Below are positions 53,939 through 64,000 of a DNA stretch of 64,000 bases, one piece after another; the first letter of the stretch is position 1; each line of letters starts with the position of its first letter. The DNA is from Mesostigma viride (lineage: Eukaryota; Streptophyta; Mesostigmatophyceae; Mesostigmatales; Mesostigmataceae), in assembly GCA_009746045.1 (NCBI GenBank), contig RPFO01000256.1:1138196-1202195 (forward strand), in the 5' to 3' direction. Made by a program: the position numbers and the translations under genes. A model generated the notes under the pieces. The model was not told where the DNA came from. It worked only from the letters and a program-made list of their open reading frames with translations, and did not search any database.

Positions 53939-56245
53939 CTATCTGGCGTGCCTCCCGCGGGATTGCACACGCACGCGGGCGCTTCCCCACTGGGGGGGCT
54001 CGTTGTCCTCTATGACCTGGGCCCACTTGGCCTTGTCCATCATCTTCTTCCAAATCACGGAGAGGCCTAGGCCCCCCATGTCCTCTACTAGCTGTTCTTT
54101 GAAGGTGCGGGCCTTGCGGCGTCTAACATCACTGGGCCCAGCCCACGTCAGGAGGTGCCGGCCAGGCTGGGCTGGTCGCAGTCCTGCGGGGGGGCCACGT
54201 GAGGTGTCTACCTGGTTGGTGCGAGCTAGGTGCCCTACTAGCTGCAGGCGGCGTTGCTTAATGGTGCTGGTGATATAGGGCATGCCCTGGTACAGGTCCT
54301 CATTGCGGACATGAGCAGCATATCCTACTCTGAAAATGGAACGCAGCATGCTGGTGACCGCGCCGTCCAGCTTGCGGGCCAGGTCGGCGGTGAGGGTCCA
54401 CGTCTCGGCGCCATACGTGAGAACAGGAAGGACGAGGACCTTGAACAGGTCCTGTTTCTCGATCTTGCCCAGGGGCTTGCGCCACAGGGCCCGGTACTGG
54501 CGTAAAGCGTGCCAGGCGAGGGAGATGCGATGGTCCACATCAACCTCGCAGCTGGGGAGCAGGCTGCCCAGCAGCTTAACGCGGTCCCGATACAGGACTC
54601 GAGAGCCGTCTAGGAGATAGAGGGGCGGCGGTGAGTTGGTGAGCCCAACCGCCAGGGCCTCTGTCTTCTTGCTGACCTCAAGCCCCACTGCACGGGCCTC
54701 GAGAGCCAGGCAGTCAAGCCATGTCTGCACGTGCTCAGTGTCCTCGAAGAGGGTGGTGTCGTCTGCGTAAATGATGTCTGCTAGCCGAATCTCCGTGTCC
54801 GCACCGCCATGCCAGAATTTGTTAGCAACCTGCACTCCTGGTTCCCTGCCCACGATGCGGGCAAATCGCTTGCGCGCCTGAATCATTACGTATTCGACAA
54901 CAATAATGAACAGGTAGGGCGACAGCACGCAGCCCTGCCACACACCCTTCTGTAAAGGGCATGGGGGCGTGGTCCCGTAAGAAGTGCGCACCGAAGTGGT
55001 GGACCCTTCATACAGGTTGCGGATGACAGCAATCAGGGGGCGGGGGATCCGGAACAACTCGAGGATGTCCCAAAGCGCAGGCCAGAAAACCGAATCGAAG
55101 GCTTTGATGAAGTCCACCAGCACAAGGTGCAAAGGGGACTCACCAGGCTGAAGGCGTTGCAGTTCCTCCACCAGTCGGCGAGTAGCGAAGAGCGCCTGTA
55201 CTGTGTTGCGACCTGAACGGAAGCCGTGCTGAGTCTCGCTGAGGTGACCGTCCAGGGCCGTGCGCAGGCGGTTCAGGATGAGCCGCATAAGAAGCTTGAG
55301 GGGGGCACTTTGAATGCACACCCCTCTGTAGTTGCCGGGGTCGGCAGGCGACCCCTTGTTCTTGTACAGCATCGTGCGAAAACTGTGTTGCCAGGCCGCT
55401 GGAGGTGGTTGCGACGACAGCAGAAGGCGGTTGCAGATGTCCCGGAAGAGCAGCATAACACCTGTGTCCTCGAATTCGGCTGCAAGTTTTACAACTGCGG
55501 CCGGAATCTCGTCAGAGCCGGTGGCTGCGTCATAACGCAGGCGCTGGACCGCCTCCGTGACCTCGCGAGAGGTGAAAGGAGGCATGTCAGACGGGTCGCC
55601 AAGTGGGCCGACCAGCGGGGGGACTAGGTAGTCCGCCGCTGACCTAGGCGGGGCCGGGGGCCCAGCGGGGCCGGCCAGGGCGGCCGGGCGGGCGGCGGCG
55701 GCTGGGAGCAGGGGTGGGGGCGGCGCAGCTGTCCCCACGACCTCGGCCGTGGCCGTGGCCCAGGTACGAAGCCGCTTGGCTGGGGCGCCGGGGACGTCGT
55801 GGCGGTGGGGCCGGCCGAGGCCGTCCGGGTGCCCGAGGCGCTTGTACCAGAACCAGGCCCCCTTGCCGTCGTGCTTCTGCTGGCAGCTGCGCAGGTCCTT
55901 GACCATCTGCTGAGCATCTGCCTTCTCAGCCTGCTCGTAGGCGGCCCTCAGAGCTGCTTGCAGCCCAGGTTTGGCGATCGGATCTCTGTTGCGGCGGAGC
56001 ATCTGCCTGGCGGCGACCACTGTCGGTGCGTGACGGTGGACAGCAAGCTGCCGCGCGGAGGCAAGGTGGGGAGGGTGCGGGCAGCCAGGCGATACTTGGC
56101 GGCGACACCACGGAGGATCACTGAAATATCCCCCGGCGGCGGAATGGCGTGTAACTGCTGTCGGCTGCCCCGGCGTCGAATACGGCCAGGAAATCATCCC
56201 TGTGCGACATAGCGGCCTGCTCTGCTGCTGACATCTTGTCGGCAT
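53939..56245 (-). CDS. LINE reverse transcriptase
   Basis: 768 codons. RT motifs in order: FRTMLYKNKGSPADPGNYRG, QHGFRSGRNTVQALFATRRL, LVLVDFIKAFDSVFWPALWD (catalytic Asp), GVWQGCVLSPYLFIIVVEYV, and LADIIYADDTTLFEDTEHVQ (YADD). The C-terminus repeats the QRRLQLVGHLARTNQVDTSR motif. It copies element RNA at a nicked target. The first ~150 codons are Pro/Ala-rich and may not all be translated. Confidence 0.88.
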   Translation of the reverse strand: MPTRCQQQSRPLCRTGMISWPYSTPGQPTAVTRHSAAGGYFSDPPWCRRQVSPGCPHPPHLASARQLAVHRHAPTVVAARQMLRRNRDPIAKPGLQAALRAAYEQAEKADAQQMVKDLRSCQQKHDGKGAWFWYKRLGHPDGLGRPHRHDVPGAPAKRLRTWATATAEVVGTAAPPPPLLPAAAARPAALAGPAGPPAPPRSAADYLVPPLVGPLGDPSDMPPFTSREVTEAVQRLRYDAATGSDEIPAAVVKLAAEFEDTGVMLLFRDICNRLLLSSQPPPAAWQHSFRTMLYKNKGSPADPGNYRGVCIQSAPLKLLMRLILNRLRTALDGHLSETQHGFRSGRNTVQALFATRRLVEELQRLQPGESPLHLVLVDFIKAFDSVFWPALWDILELFRIPRPLIAVIRNLYEGSTTSVRTSYGTTPPCPLQKGVWQGCVLSPYLFIIVVEYVMIQARKRFARIVGREPGVQVANKFWHGGADTEIRLADIIYADDTTLFEDTEHVQTWLDCLALEARAVGLEVSKKTEALAVGLTNSPPPLYLLDGSRVLYRDRVKLLGSLLPSCEVDVDHRISLAWHALRQYRALWRKPLGKIEKQDLFKVLVLPVLTYGAETWTLTADLARKLDGAVTSMLRSIFRVGYAAHVRNEDLYQGMPYITSTIKQRRLQLVGHLARTNQVDTSRGPPAGLRPAQPGRHLLTWAGPSDVRRRKARTFKEQLVEDMGGLGLSVIWKKMMDKAKWAQVIEDNEPPQWGSARVRVQSRGRHAR

Positions 56246-57101
56246 CCTTCAGCACAATCCGGAGCACTTTCAGATCTGGCTGAGGTGCCAGCTGTCGCGA
56301 CGGTTTCACCCCAGGAAACCGCAATCTGATGCGAGCGAGCACGAGACGATGATCAGATTCCACCGTGCTGACAGAATCTTGCAGGACGCGAGCATCGACA
56401 ACTGAGGGGCGCTGAGCCCGACGTACGCAGACATAATCAAGGCACACCACCCGATCCGACGGCCCAAAAAAGGTGGCCAGCTGCTCAGCGGGGCGTGCGA
56501 AAGAAGCATTGCATGCAACCAGCGCAGATTCTGCCAGCAGATTCGCAAATAAAGGCGTGTTACCGTTGGCTGTCGTGTTGGTTGGGGAATACTGAGCGCC
56601 CCCAGTGCCAACTGGCAGCGTGGCGTTGGCGTCGAGCAGCATAACCAGGAAGTGCCGAGCTGGGATGTTGGCCTCCTCCTCCTTGAGGGCGTCGAAGAAG
56701 GCCTCACGTTCCGCCTGAGCTCGACCCGCATGTGGTGCATATCCCACGATAACGGTTAGCGTGTGGTGTGAATGGCCCTCAGTGGCCGAAAAAGTGGCCA
56801 CTAGCACACGCGGGGACCGCAGCACGATGGACTGGAGCTGCTCTGATGCTGCCGGCGAGCACAAGAGGCCCACACCACCTTGGCCCGGCGCGTCGCCGCC
56901 ACCATAGTGGAACCGCCAGCCTGCCCGCAGGTCGTCGACCAGCAGACCGTTGACCCCGTGCTGAGGGTCAACGGTGCGTCGGTGCTCCTGGACTCCAAGA
57001 ACAGCGATCTTGTTGTCGGCGCACAGGGCGATCAGCTCGTCGACGCGTTGGCGTGCTGGGGTGCCGCCGCTCGTAGAAGGATCTGCAGGGAGGGTGCGCA
57101 C
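56118..57101 (-). CDS. LINE AP-type endonuclease domain
   Basis: 327 codons. KIAVLGVQEHRRT (catalytic Glu), GGVGLLCSP, TVIVGYAPHAGRAQ, HFLVMLLDANATL (N/D), LDYVCVRRA and VESDHRLVLARI (SDH) match exonuclease-endonuclease-phosphatase domains of LINEs. Nicks target DNA to prime reverse transcription. Final codons overlap the RT frame. Confidence 0.82.
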   Translation of the reverse strand: MRTLPADPSTSGGTPARQRVDELIALCADNKIAVLGVQEHRRTVDPQHGVNGLLVDDLRAGWRFHYGGGDAPGQGGVGLLCSPAASEQLQSIVLRSPRVLVATFSATEGHSHHTLTVIVGYAPHAGRAQAEREAFFDALKEEEANIPARHFLVMLLDANATLPVGTGGAQYSPTNTTANGNTPLFANLLAESALVACNASFARPAEQLATFFGPSDRVVCLDYVCVRRAQRPSVVDARVLQDSVSTVESDHRLVLARIRLRFPGVKPSRQLAPQPDLKVLRIVLKDADKMSAAEQAAMSHRDDFLAVFDAGAADSSYTPFRRRGIFQ

Positions 57102-57500
57102 GTTAAAACTTGCAATACCAAGAATGGGCCGTTGCCCTATTAGCGGGGGGTGGGGGTGGGGGTGGGGGTGGAGAAGGGTAGTGCTGGAGGTGGGGGGGGG
57201 GGGGGGGGGGGTGGCGATTGGGGTTAATGCTTGTCAACGCATGGAGGCTTTCTTTCAGGACGGATATGCGTCGTCTCCGTCCTGGCTGGGGTCGCCGGCG
57301 TGTCGACTGGGCCTCATCCCGCTCAAGGCGGGCTAGGAGGCGTGTGAGGCTGGTAAATTGGCGGGAAGGTTGACCGTGGCGTGCCTGGCGACCTTGCATC
57401 CTGATCATGCTCGCACGGTGCGACATGAGGATGGAAAGGGGCTTGTTTATAAAGGCTGTGCCCAAAGCCTATTGTACCGCGAGGCCGCGAGGGTGTGCCC

Positions 57501-57818
57501 TTACCGGGCGCCATCCATACCCGGGACGTGCGTAGACGATGATGACGCAGCTGGGGCGGGCCTGGTACGGCCCGACTTGTGCCGCTTGTTAGGAGCCTGC
57601 GCCTCCGTGCGCTGGCCGTTGATGAAGAGCACGGGGGTGTCGTGGACGAGGCGGACGTAGACCTTCTGGCCTTCATTCCTGGCCATGATCGCCACGTCGC
57701 TGCCCAGCAGACCGTTCTTGATGACTAGCTGGGCCGGGGAGAGGAGGTCGTCGAGGCTCGGCGCGTTTCTCCCGCCTAGGAGCTTGCGGGCCTGGAGTAC
57801 CTTCACCTTGCTGGCCAC
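57501..57818 (-). CDS. LINE ORF1 fragment, C-terminal part
   Basis: 105 codons: SPAQLVIKNGLLGSDVAIMA and KVYVRLVHDTPVLFINGQRT fit the last RNA-binding portion of LINE ORF1 proteins, followed by a basic/Ser-rich tail. The 5' part is absent, cut at the neighbouring LINE end. Confidence 0.55.
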   Translation of the reverse strand: MASKVKVLQARKLLGGRNAPSLDDLLSPAQLVIKNGLLGSDVAIMARNEGQKVYVRLVHDTPVLFINGQRTEAQAPNKRHKSGRTRPAPAASSSSTHVPGMDGAR

Positions 57819-57819
57819 A

Positions 57820-58430
57820 TCGGCTACATAATACTACATCTATCTAACAGCATTCTAACTACAACATCTATCTAGGCAGCCGCACGCTGCCCTAGGGGAG
57901 CTATCTGGCGTGCCTCCCACGGGATTGCACACGCGGGCGCTTCCCCACTGGGGGGGGCTCATTGTCCTCTATGACCTGGGCCCACTTGGCCTTGTCCATC
58001 ATCTTCTTCCAAATCACGGAGAGGCCTTGGCCCCCCATGTCCTCTACAAGCTAGCTGTTCTTTGAAGGCGCGGGCCTTGCGGCGTCGAGCATATTGCGGG
58101 GCGCCCGGCCCACGTAAGGAGGTGCCGGCCAGGCTGAGCTGGGCGCAGCCCCGCCGGGGGGGCACGTGAGGTGTCTACCTGGTTGGTGCGAGCTAAGCGC
58201 CCTACTGACTGCATGCGCCGCTGCTTAATGGTGCTTGTGATATATATGGCATGCCGAGGTACAGGTCTTCATTGCGAACATGAGCAGCGTAACCTACACG
58301 AAAAATGGATCGCAGCATGTTGGTGACCGCGCCGTCTAGCTTTCTGGCAAGGTCAGCTGTGAGGGTCCACGCCTCGGCCCCGTACGTAAGAACAGGGAGG
58401 ACTAGGACCTTAATTAATTAATTAATTAAT
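57820..58430 (-). mobile_element. 5'-truncated LINE copy
   Basis: Closely matches 53850-54450 (LINE 3' end) but carries internal indels that break the frame. It ends at a TTAATTAA run near 58410-58430. Confidence 0.7.
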
Positions 58431-58838
58431 TAAACTCGTGCTCCCGTTGGGGAGTCACGGAGCACCGAAGTGCTTTTAATCCCTGTGTGTGCACAACAGG
58501 AGAAAGGGCAGAGACCCCCAGTCTCCTTCATGCCAAAGGCATGCCACAGCTGCATTCGGGCGCGCTAGCTAAAAGACATGCTAACGATCCGGCAAACTGT
58601 GGGTGCAATAAGACCCATGTGAGCATATCATAGCAAGGAGCTTGGGCAAGTAATCTGATCGAGGCCATGACGTAGCATGGCTGTACAAAGACTAAGCTAA
58701 GGCTGTGGCTGGTTGTGTACCGTGCGTGAGCGGTGCACGTGACTACGTATGGTGGCACAGCTAGGCATGCAAACATTCTAAGCATGGCTGCCATGGCAAC
58801 AGTGACTACCAATGAAGTCAAGCTAGGGCTATTCTAGT
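58431..58838. other. LINE 3' region without gene
   Basis: Begins with ACTCGTGCTCCCGTTGGGGAG, the same tail motif as 53770-53800, and leads to the ORF1 fragment. No gene seen. Confidence 0.4.
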
Positions 58839-60184
58839 CTAGCCCGCTGGGGGCGTCCACATCTTGTGGTTGATCATCAGGTCCCCGCCCCGCCAGTACA
58901 CCTTTGGCTTCTGGGGGTCCTGCTTGTGGCGGAGGTATTCAGGCCACAGGTCACGTCGCTGCTGCTGCTGAGCGGGGGTCAGGTCGTCGTCCAGCGTCCA
59001 GGTGAGGTCGTGCAACCGCTTGCGACGAGAGAGGAACCGCTGCTTGTCCTCACGGGAGGGGAAGGTGAGAAGGACTGGTGGGGGAGCCGCCTTGTCCCGT
59101 GAGTGGGGAAGGCGGTGGCACCCACGCAGTTCTACCTCACCTACCGGGCCCATGAGGGTAAGGAGCTCAGTGGTCGTCGGCAAGGGAGGTTGACGTCTCA
59201 CCTGGCTTCAAGGGGAAGCGACGCAGCATGCACCACCCGGCAGTCGCGGCGGGCGCGGTCGGTGGCCTCCCGTTGTTGAGCCTGGCGAAGGTCTTCAAGC
59301 TCCTGGAGCTTCGTAGCGATGGCGTCGGTGGTGGAGGCGGTCGCTGTCCGCAGCAGGTCCGCATAGGAGAGGGGCGGGAGGTCACCAGCTTCCAGCCGGG
59401 GTGGCTGGGATGCGATGGTGGCCGTCTGCTCCGCTATCTTGGGGACCTGTGAGGCCAGGGCCTCGGTGTGGGCGGTGATGGCTTCAATCTTCTTTATGAG
59501 CACGCCGCACTTGCCCTCCACCTGGTTATATAAGGCGAGAGACAAGTGCAGCGTGCGTTTCCGATGCCTGTGCCGCGGTGTGCAGCGTCGTGAACTGGGG
59601 CTGGAGCTTGTGGACGACCTTGGTTTCCACATTGGAGACCCGGGCCTCCACCGTGTTGAGCGTCGTGTTCAGCGAGGTCAGCTTCTCGGCCAACGGCCAG
59701 GTCACGTGCTCCTCCAGCACTGCTCGGATGTCGTCCTTGCAGAGGGAGGAAGCCGATGTCGGGCTGTCGGCCGCGCAGGCTGGGCTGGGGTGCGGATCTT
59801 GGCGGCGATTTTGTCGATAGGTAGCTGGTAGAAGCTGCACATGATGGCGAGGCGGTGGTCGTATGCTGGCAGGGTGAGGAACCTCTCCACGTTCTCGGCG
59901 TGGATGGGCGCATAGGGCCCATGGAGCTTGAATTCCTGTGCTAAGAAACGCACTATTTCGACGCATTCTGCTTTGGACAGTTGCATCCATTCGCTGAAAG
60001 AAAAGCGGTCGTCATTTGGTAGGTACTCAAATAGCTGTCGCCATTTGTGGGCGTAGCAGGGTTTCTTGGGCTCTGGCGAGGCGCTTGGCGATGGGTTTGC
60101 TGGCGGTGGGTTGGCGGGCCCAGAAGGCTGGGCCAGGACGATGGCGAGTGGGTTCGGTTCGGAGCCGGCAAGCTCCTTTTCCAA
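58839..60184 (-). pseudogene. LINE ORF1 (RNA-binding protein), frame-broken
   Basis: Pieces in several frames: a start MEKELAGSEPNPLAIVLAQP with HKWRQLFEYLPNDDRFSFSE (60184-59702); a coiled coil (LNTTLNTVEARVSNVETKVV; LASQVPKIAEQTATIASQPP); and an RNA-recognition-type end with PVLLTFPSREDKQRFLSRRK and LTPAQQQQRRDLWPEYLRHK (59201-58839). The order and motifs are those of LINE ORF1p. At least two shifts separate them. Confidence 0.65.
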
Positions 60185-61430
60185 ACCTCGTTTGCTTAAA
60201 CAGGTCCTGTATCTCTATCTTGCCCAAGGGCTTGCGCCACAGGGCCCGGTATTGGCGTAAAGCGTGCCAGGCGAGGGAGATACGGTGGTCCACATCGGCC
60301 TCGCAGCTGGGGAGTAAGCTACCCAGCAACTTGACGCGGTCCCGATACTGGACTTCAATGAGAGCCATCAAGTAGAAAGAGGTCGGGCGGTGGCTGAGTG
60401 AGCCCAATCGCCAGAGCCGGTCTTCTTGCTGTCGTCGGCATAGATGATGTCCGCCAGCCGGATCTCCGTGTCCGCCCCGCCATATGCCAGAAACGGTTGT
60501 CGACCTGCACCCCTGGTTCCCTACCCACGATGCGGGCCAAACCGCTTGCACGCCTGAATCATTACGTATTCGACCACAATAATGAACAGAGGTAGGGTGA
60601 CAGCACGCAGCCCTGCCACACACCCTTCTGTAAAGGGCATGGTGGCGTGGTCCCGTAGGAAGTGCGCACCGAAGTGGTGGACCCGCTTCATACAGGTTGC
60701 GGATGACAGCAATAAGGGGGCCGGCGGGGGATCCGGAACAGAGCGAGGATGTCCCACCGGCGCAGGCCAGAAAACCGAATCGAAGGCTTTGATGAAGTCC
60801 ACCAGCACAAGGTGCAGAGGGGACTCACCTGAAGGCGTCGCAGTTCTTCCACGAGACAGCGAGTGAGCGAAGAGCGCCTGTACTGTGTTGCGACCTGGAC
60901 GGAAGCCGTGCTGAGTCTCGCTGAGGTGGCCGTCCAGGGCCGTGCGCAGGCGGTTCAGGATGAGTCGCATGAGAAGCTTGAGGGGGGCACTTTGGATGCA
61001 CACCCCTCTGCAGTTACCGGGGTCGGCGGGCGACCCCTTGTTCTTGTGCAGCATCGTGCGAAAACTGTGTTGCCAGGCCGCTGGGGGCGGTTGCGACGTC
61101 GGACAGCAGAATGCGGTTGCAGATAGATATCCCGGAAGAGCAGCATGACACCAGTGTCCTCAAACTCGGCAGCGAGTTTCACGACCGCGGCCGGAATCTC
61201 GTCGGAGCCTGTGGCGGCGGCGTAACGCAGGCGCTAGCTGGACCGCCTCCGTGACCTCGCGGGAGGTGAAAGGAGGCATGTCTGACGGGCCGCCGAGCGG
61301 GCCGGTCAGCGGGGGGACTAGGTAGTCCGCCGCGGACCTGGGCGGGGCCGGGGGCCCGGCTGGGCCGCCTGCCAGGGCGGCCAGGCGGGCGGCGGCGGCT
61401 GGTAAGTATACTAGTACAATCGGATAGTTG
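60185..61430 (-). pseudogene. LINE RT fragment split by the ORF1 insertion
   Basis: Homologous to 54420-55700 of the LINE at 53.9 kb, with many indels: MLHKNKGSPADPGNCRGVCI, QHGFRPGRNTVQALF, LVLVDFIKAFDSVFW, and SLLPSCEADVDHRISLAWHA in other frames. It stops abruptly at 60196 against the ORF1 unit, suggesting that the latter inserted here. Confidence 0.75.
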
Positions 61431-61675
61431 TCTCACTTAATAGTACGTGCCATGCGCGTTCCATGAGTAATTTACACGTAACTGCGTCACGTGAGCGTAA
61501 GTCCTCAGGGAAATGAATATGGTGGGATATGGGGTGCATGGATTAATTATAATTAATTACATGGGGGGAACATAACTCCATTGGGAGTACACAAAGCACA
61601 TATCCCTGAGAAGGGGCATATGGCTTTTAATACATTCTGGGCTACTTCCTCTGGGCACGTGACTCCCCTCGCTGC
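61431..61675. repeat. LINE 3' tail remnant
   Basis: Contains AACATAACTCCATTGGGAGT and the CATATCCCTGAGAAGGGGCATATGGC string, shared in the opposite direction with 53310-53370. No gene seen. Confidence 0.5.
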
Positions 61676-62560
61676 ATGCAGATGTGGCGGCAATGGGCAG
61701 CACGCTGGCTACTGAGCTCCCTCACCTGTCCACCACCGTCACCTCCACCTCCACCAGGTCCTCGCCTCCACCTCCACTGCCACCTCCCTCCTCCACTGCC
61801 GCCCTCAAAGCCCAGCTCAATCCTCGACATCGACCAGCGCCTCAAGGACACCGCCATCGCCATCGAGTGCCTGCAAAACAGTGCAGGCCTTGACCGCCAA
61901 GGCGGTGAAGGACATGCATTGCCGCCAAGCCAGCCCCCGCTGGCCTAGCCGGCGATGCCCCTCCCACCCAGACCTGGGCGGACCTGCTCAAGCACCACAC
62001 CACCTCCACCACCTCCACCACCTCCACCATTGCGGCACAGCTCAAGCAACAAGCCCTCAACCTCCGCGAGGAGGCCAACCGCACCCAGCGCAGCCACAAT
62101 GTCATCGTCAAGCACTTCGACCAGCCGGCAGATGATACCTCGGCGACTCTTCTCATGGCATTCAAGCGCGACATTCTTGCCCCGGCCATGCAACTCACTG
62201 GTGAGGCTGCTGCGGATGTCGGTTGCCCGCCTTCCCCGCGCGCGGGGTAAGGATGGCCCGGCTCCCCTGCTCCTCACCTTTAAGTACATGCATCGCGGAT
62301 AAGCTGTCGATGCCGCAAGAAGCTCTCGAGGACTTCCTACACGCTGGATGACGACTTGACCCTGGCCCAGCAACAGAGGCGACGGGAGCTACGTACGGTC
62401 GCCGGACCTATACCTCCAGCTCCGGCATTATTAGCACAGGGGGGAAATAAACCAGTATACTGGAGGGGGGATGTCATGCATCCACGTCGACCACAAGCCC
62501 TGCTGATCTTGATCAGGATACAGCCAGGTTTTGGCTGGGGTTCATGCTGTTGACTACACA
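61676..62560 (+). pseudogene. LINE ORF1 fragment on the plus strand
   Basis: Broken frames encode LNLREEANRTQRSHNVIVKH, then TLDDDLTLAQQQRRRELRTV and NKPVYWRGDVMH, matching the ORF1 end at 58.8-59.2 kb in opposite orientation. Thr/Pro-rich CACCTCCACC microsatellite pieces interrupt it. Several stops. Confidence 0.6.
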
Positions 62561-64000
62561 AGGTTGACAGGTCCATTACAGACCATGTATTCAGAAATGT
62601 ATATTTGTACATACTTCTCACAATGGTCTGGGAACCTACATTCTGGGGTTTATAGGGCGGGGTTCGATTCCCTGGTATTATGTTTCTACAAGCTGGCCTG
62701 TTCAGGTGTTTGCCTGTTCAGACTTCGATTCCCTAGTTCCCCAGGGCAGGATTTATTTGTTGCCTATGTGTTTCATTTTGTCATTTGTTAATTGCTGTGG
62801 CAATTTACCATCTGACAAGTAGACGGGCGCCGTAAGACGGGCGCCAATACTACCCTGTTGAGAGAATGACAGGCAAACTATTGTAATACGCCTTACTTTG
62901 TCAAGTGGTATATTAATTGCCATGGATATACAGTATTGTGCTTATATTAAATATGTACTGCCAGGGTTTTATGGGATTATTATCTGGGATTAATGTACAT
63001 AACTCACCGCCAGAAGGTCATTGTACTGGAGGCTCTACCGAGGTGATGGGATTAGTTCCTGGAGAAGACCTCATAGAATATAACCTGTATGTATTTAATT
63101 TTGTGTGTTTCCAATATCTGGTGGTACCCTGTAATGCCACTTCCATAGGTTTTTCTCCATTTCTCATGGAATGGTTTTCCCTGTGGCAGATCTGTTTCTT
63201 TTCCAGTTCCTTAAAAGAAAGGGCTAGGGGAATGGCATTGGCCGGCCATTAAAGACATCTGTTCAAGCTTCAAGCTGGAGTGAAGGACATTTCAAGCTAC
63301 TTCAAGGGTCCCTGGCAGGGGATGTGATCCCTAAAGAAAAGAAGGGATTGGTTGGAGTTAACGTAAAGGATTTACGTTAGGTGGATAGAGATTGTTACGC
63401 TCTTTCCAACGGCACCTTGAACGCCTCATTTGGTTACTGGACGTAAAAGTTATGACGTTCCTAGGCTGTGCCGACAGTACCCGGCGCGCCACTGTGGGCG
63501 CGTACGGACACAGGATGTACAAGTGTCACTATGATAGTCCGCAGGACGTTGACAGGACTTGTACAGGACTTGATGGTCAATTGATAGGTGTCTTGACGTG
63601 CCCCAGGTTGGCCAATACATCAGTACGTCAAATACGTCGGCCTCAAAATACGAGTATTTTAAGTGGAGCCTGGCAGAATACGTCACCAGAATACGTGGCA
63701 GTCACATCAGTCCGGCGCAGCGCCGGTACCACCCCGGTAATTCCCGCGCGAAAGTTGACGAAATTCGGTGCGCGCGTGCAATGTTGACTGAAATTCGGTG
63801 TGCACGGCTATGGTGACGCGAAAATTTATTGCGATCTGATTACGCAACCATTTTGGACGTTATTTCGCTTGTTCGGACGTTGATTACATAAGGAAAAGTA
63901 TCGTACATTAAAAAACCTGAAAAACAGTTTCTTTTTTTTCTGCAGCGAGGGCACGTGGGCAGCAGGCGGGCGTTTTGCACACCAACCGGCCCGACCCGTG
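62561..64000. other. Host-like terminal stretch
   Basis: No gene that I can support. Near 62825-62850 paired CGGGCGCC boxes, preceded by TTCGATTCCC at about 62664, resemble the 3' region of the copia element and may be the end of a related retroelement. Confidence 0.4.

Larger units (their letters stand above)
53939..57818 (-). mobile_element. Near-complete RTE-like LINE with endonuclease and RT
   Basis: From 5' to 3' on the minus strand: end of an ORF1-like protein (57818-57501), a GGGGGT microsatellite-containing spacer, an AP endonuclease frame (57101-56118) and an RT frame (56245-53939). The EN and RT frames overlap in different phases at about 56120-56245, suggesting one indel. Fragments of the same family flank it on both sides. 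Confidence 0.8.

Noticed and set aside
62917-63787. Short plus-strand frames at the right edge
   Set aside because: No motif, ordinary chance length for this base composition.

Overview
The window reads as a piece of eukaryotic nuclear DNA in which the first ~40.8 kb is an integrated large DNA virus of the Nucleocytoviricota (a giant endogenous viral element) and the remaining ~23 kb is repeat-rich, low-gene-density host-type DNA. The virus assignment rests on a D6/D11-type SNF2-like helicase, an archaeo-eukaryotic primase with a UL52-type zinc motif, a capping-enzyme-like nucleotidyltransferase relic, a conserved TPGQ-NFFRW protein, many short membrane proteins, an MSV199/KilA-like protein, and compact GC-rich genes with ATGA overlaps and AT-rich islands in front of their starts. 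The transposons (piggyBac, Ty1/copia, a gag-only LTR element, RTE-like LINEs) point to an algal or plant-like host nucleus; a green alga is my best guess, at low confidence. No capsid, polymerase B or A32 packaging gene is in view.

Layout. 1-2.4 kb: six or seven minus-strand genes ending with a SLATT-type membrane protein and a PduO-type cobalamin adenosyltransferase. 2.4-6.5 kb: primase, degenerate capping-like protein, a conserved NCLDV protein and small membrane proteins. 6.5-11.4 kb: a B12-dependent class II ribonucleotide reductase gene in four exons, whose three GT-AG introns each carry one small membrane-protein gene and one gene for a Cys/His-motif protein. 11.4-15 kb: virion-like membrane protein and the helicase. 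15-19.8 kb: a viral gene cut by an intact piggyBac transposon with TTAA duplication. 20-23.9 kb: likely virion or membrane proteins. 23.3-32.8 kb: a second viral gene cut by a young copia retrotransposon. 32.9-35.8 kb: small proteins and an ADP-ribosyltransferase-like protein. 35.8-36.8 kb: minisatellites. 36.8-40.8 kb: three further genes and a repeat-bearing spacer. 40.8-64 kb: a gag-only LTR element, LINE fragments nested in each other, a 650-bp GGGA microsatellite, a piggyBac relic and inverted terminal-repeat-like sequences.

How it fits together. The adenosyltransferase makes adenosylcobalamin, the cofactor the class II reductase needs; together they form a plausible viral dNTP-supply module, unlike the iron-dependent class I enzymes usual in giant viruses. 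Six proteins of the virus share one short motif, C-x9-C-x(10-12)-C-x2-H; all are on the minus strand and three lie in the reductase introns. Many viral frames are broken by single-base shifts, often at G or C runs, so assembly error and real decay both have to be considered, whereas the transposon insertions show that at least this copy cannot be fully functional.
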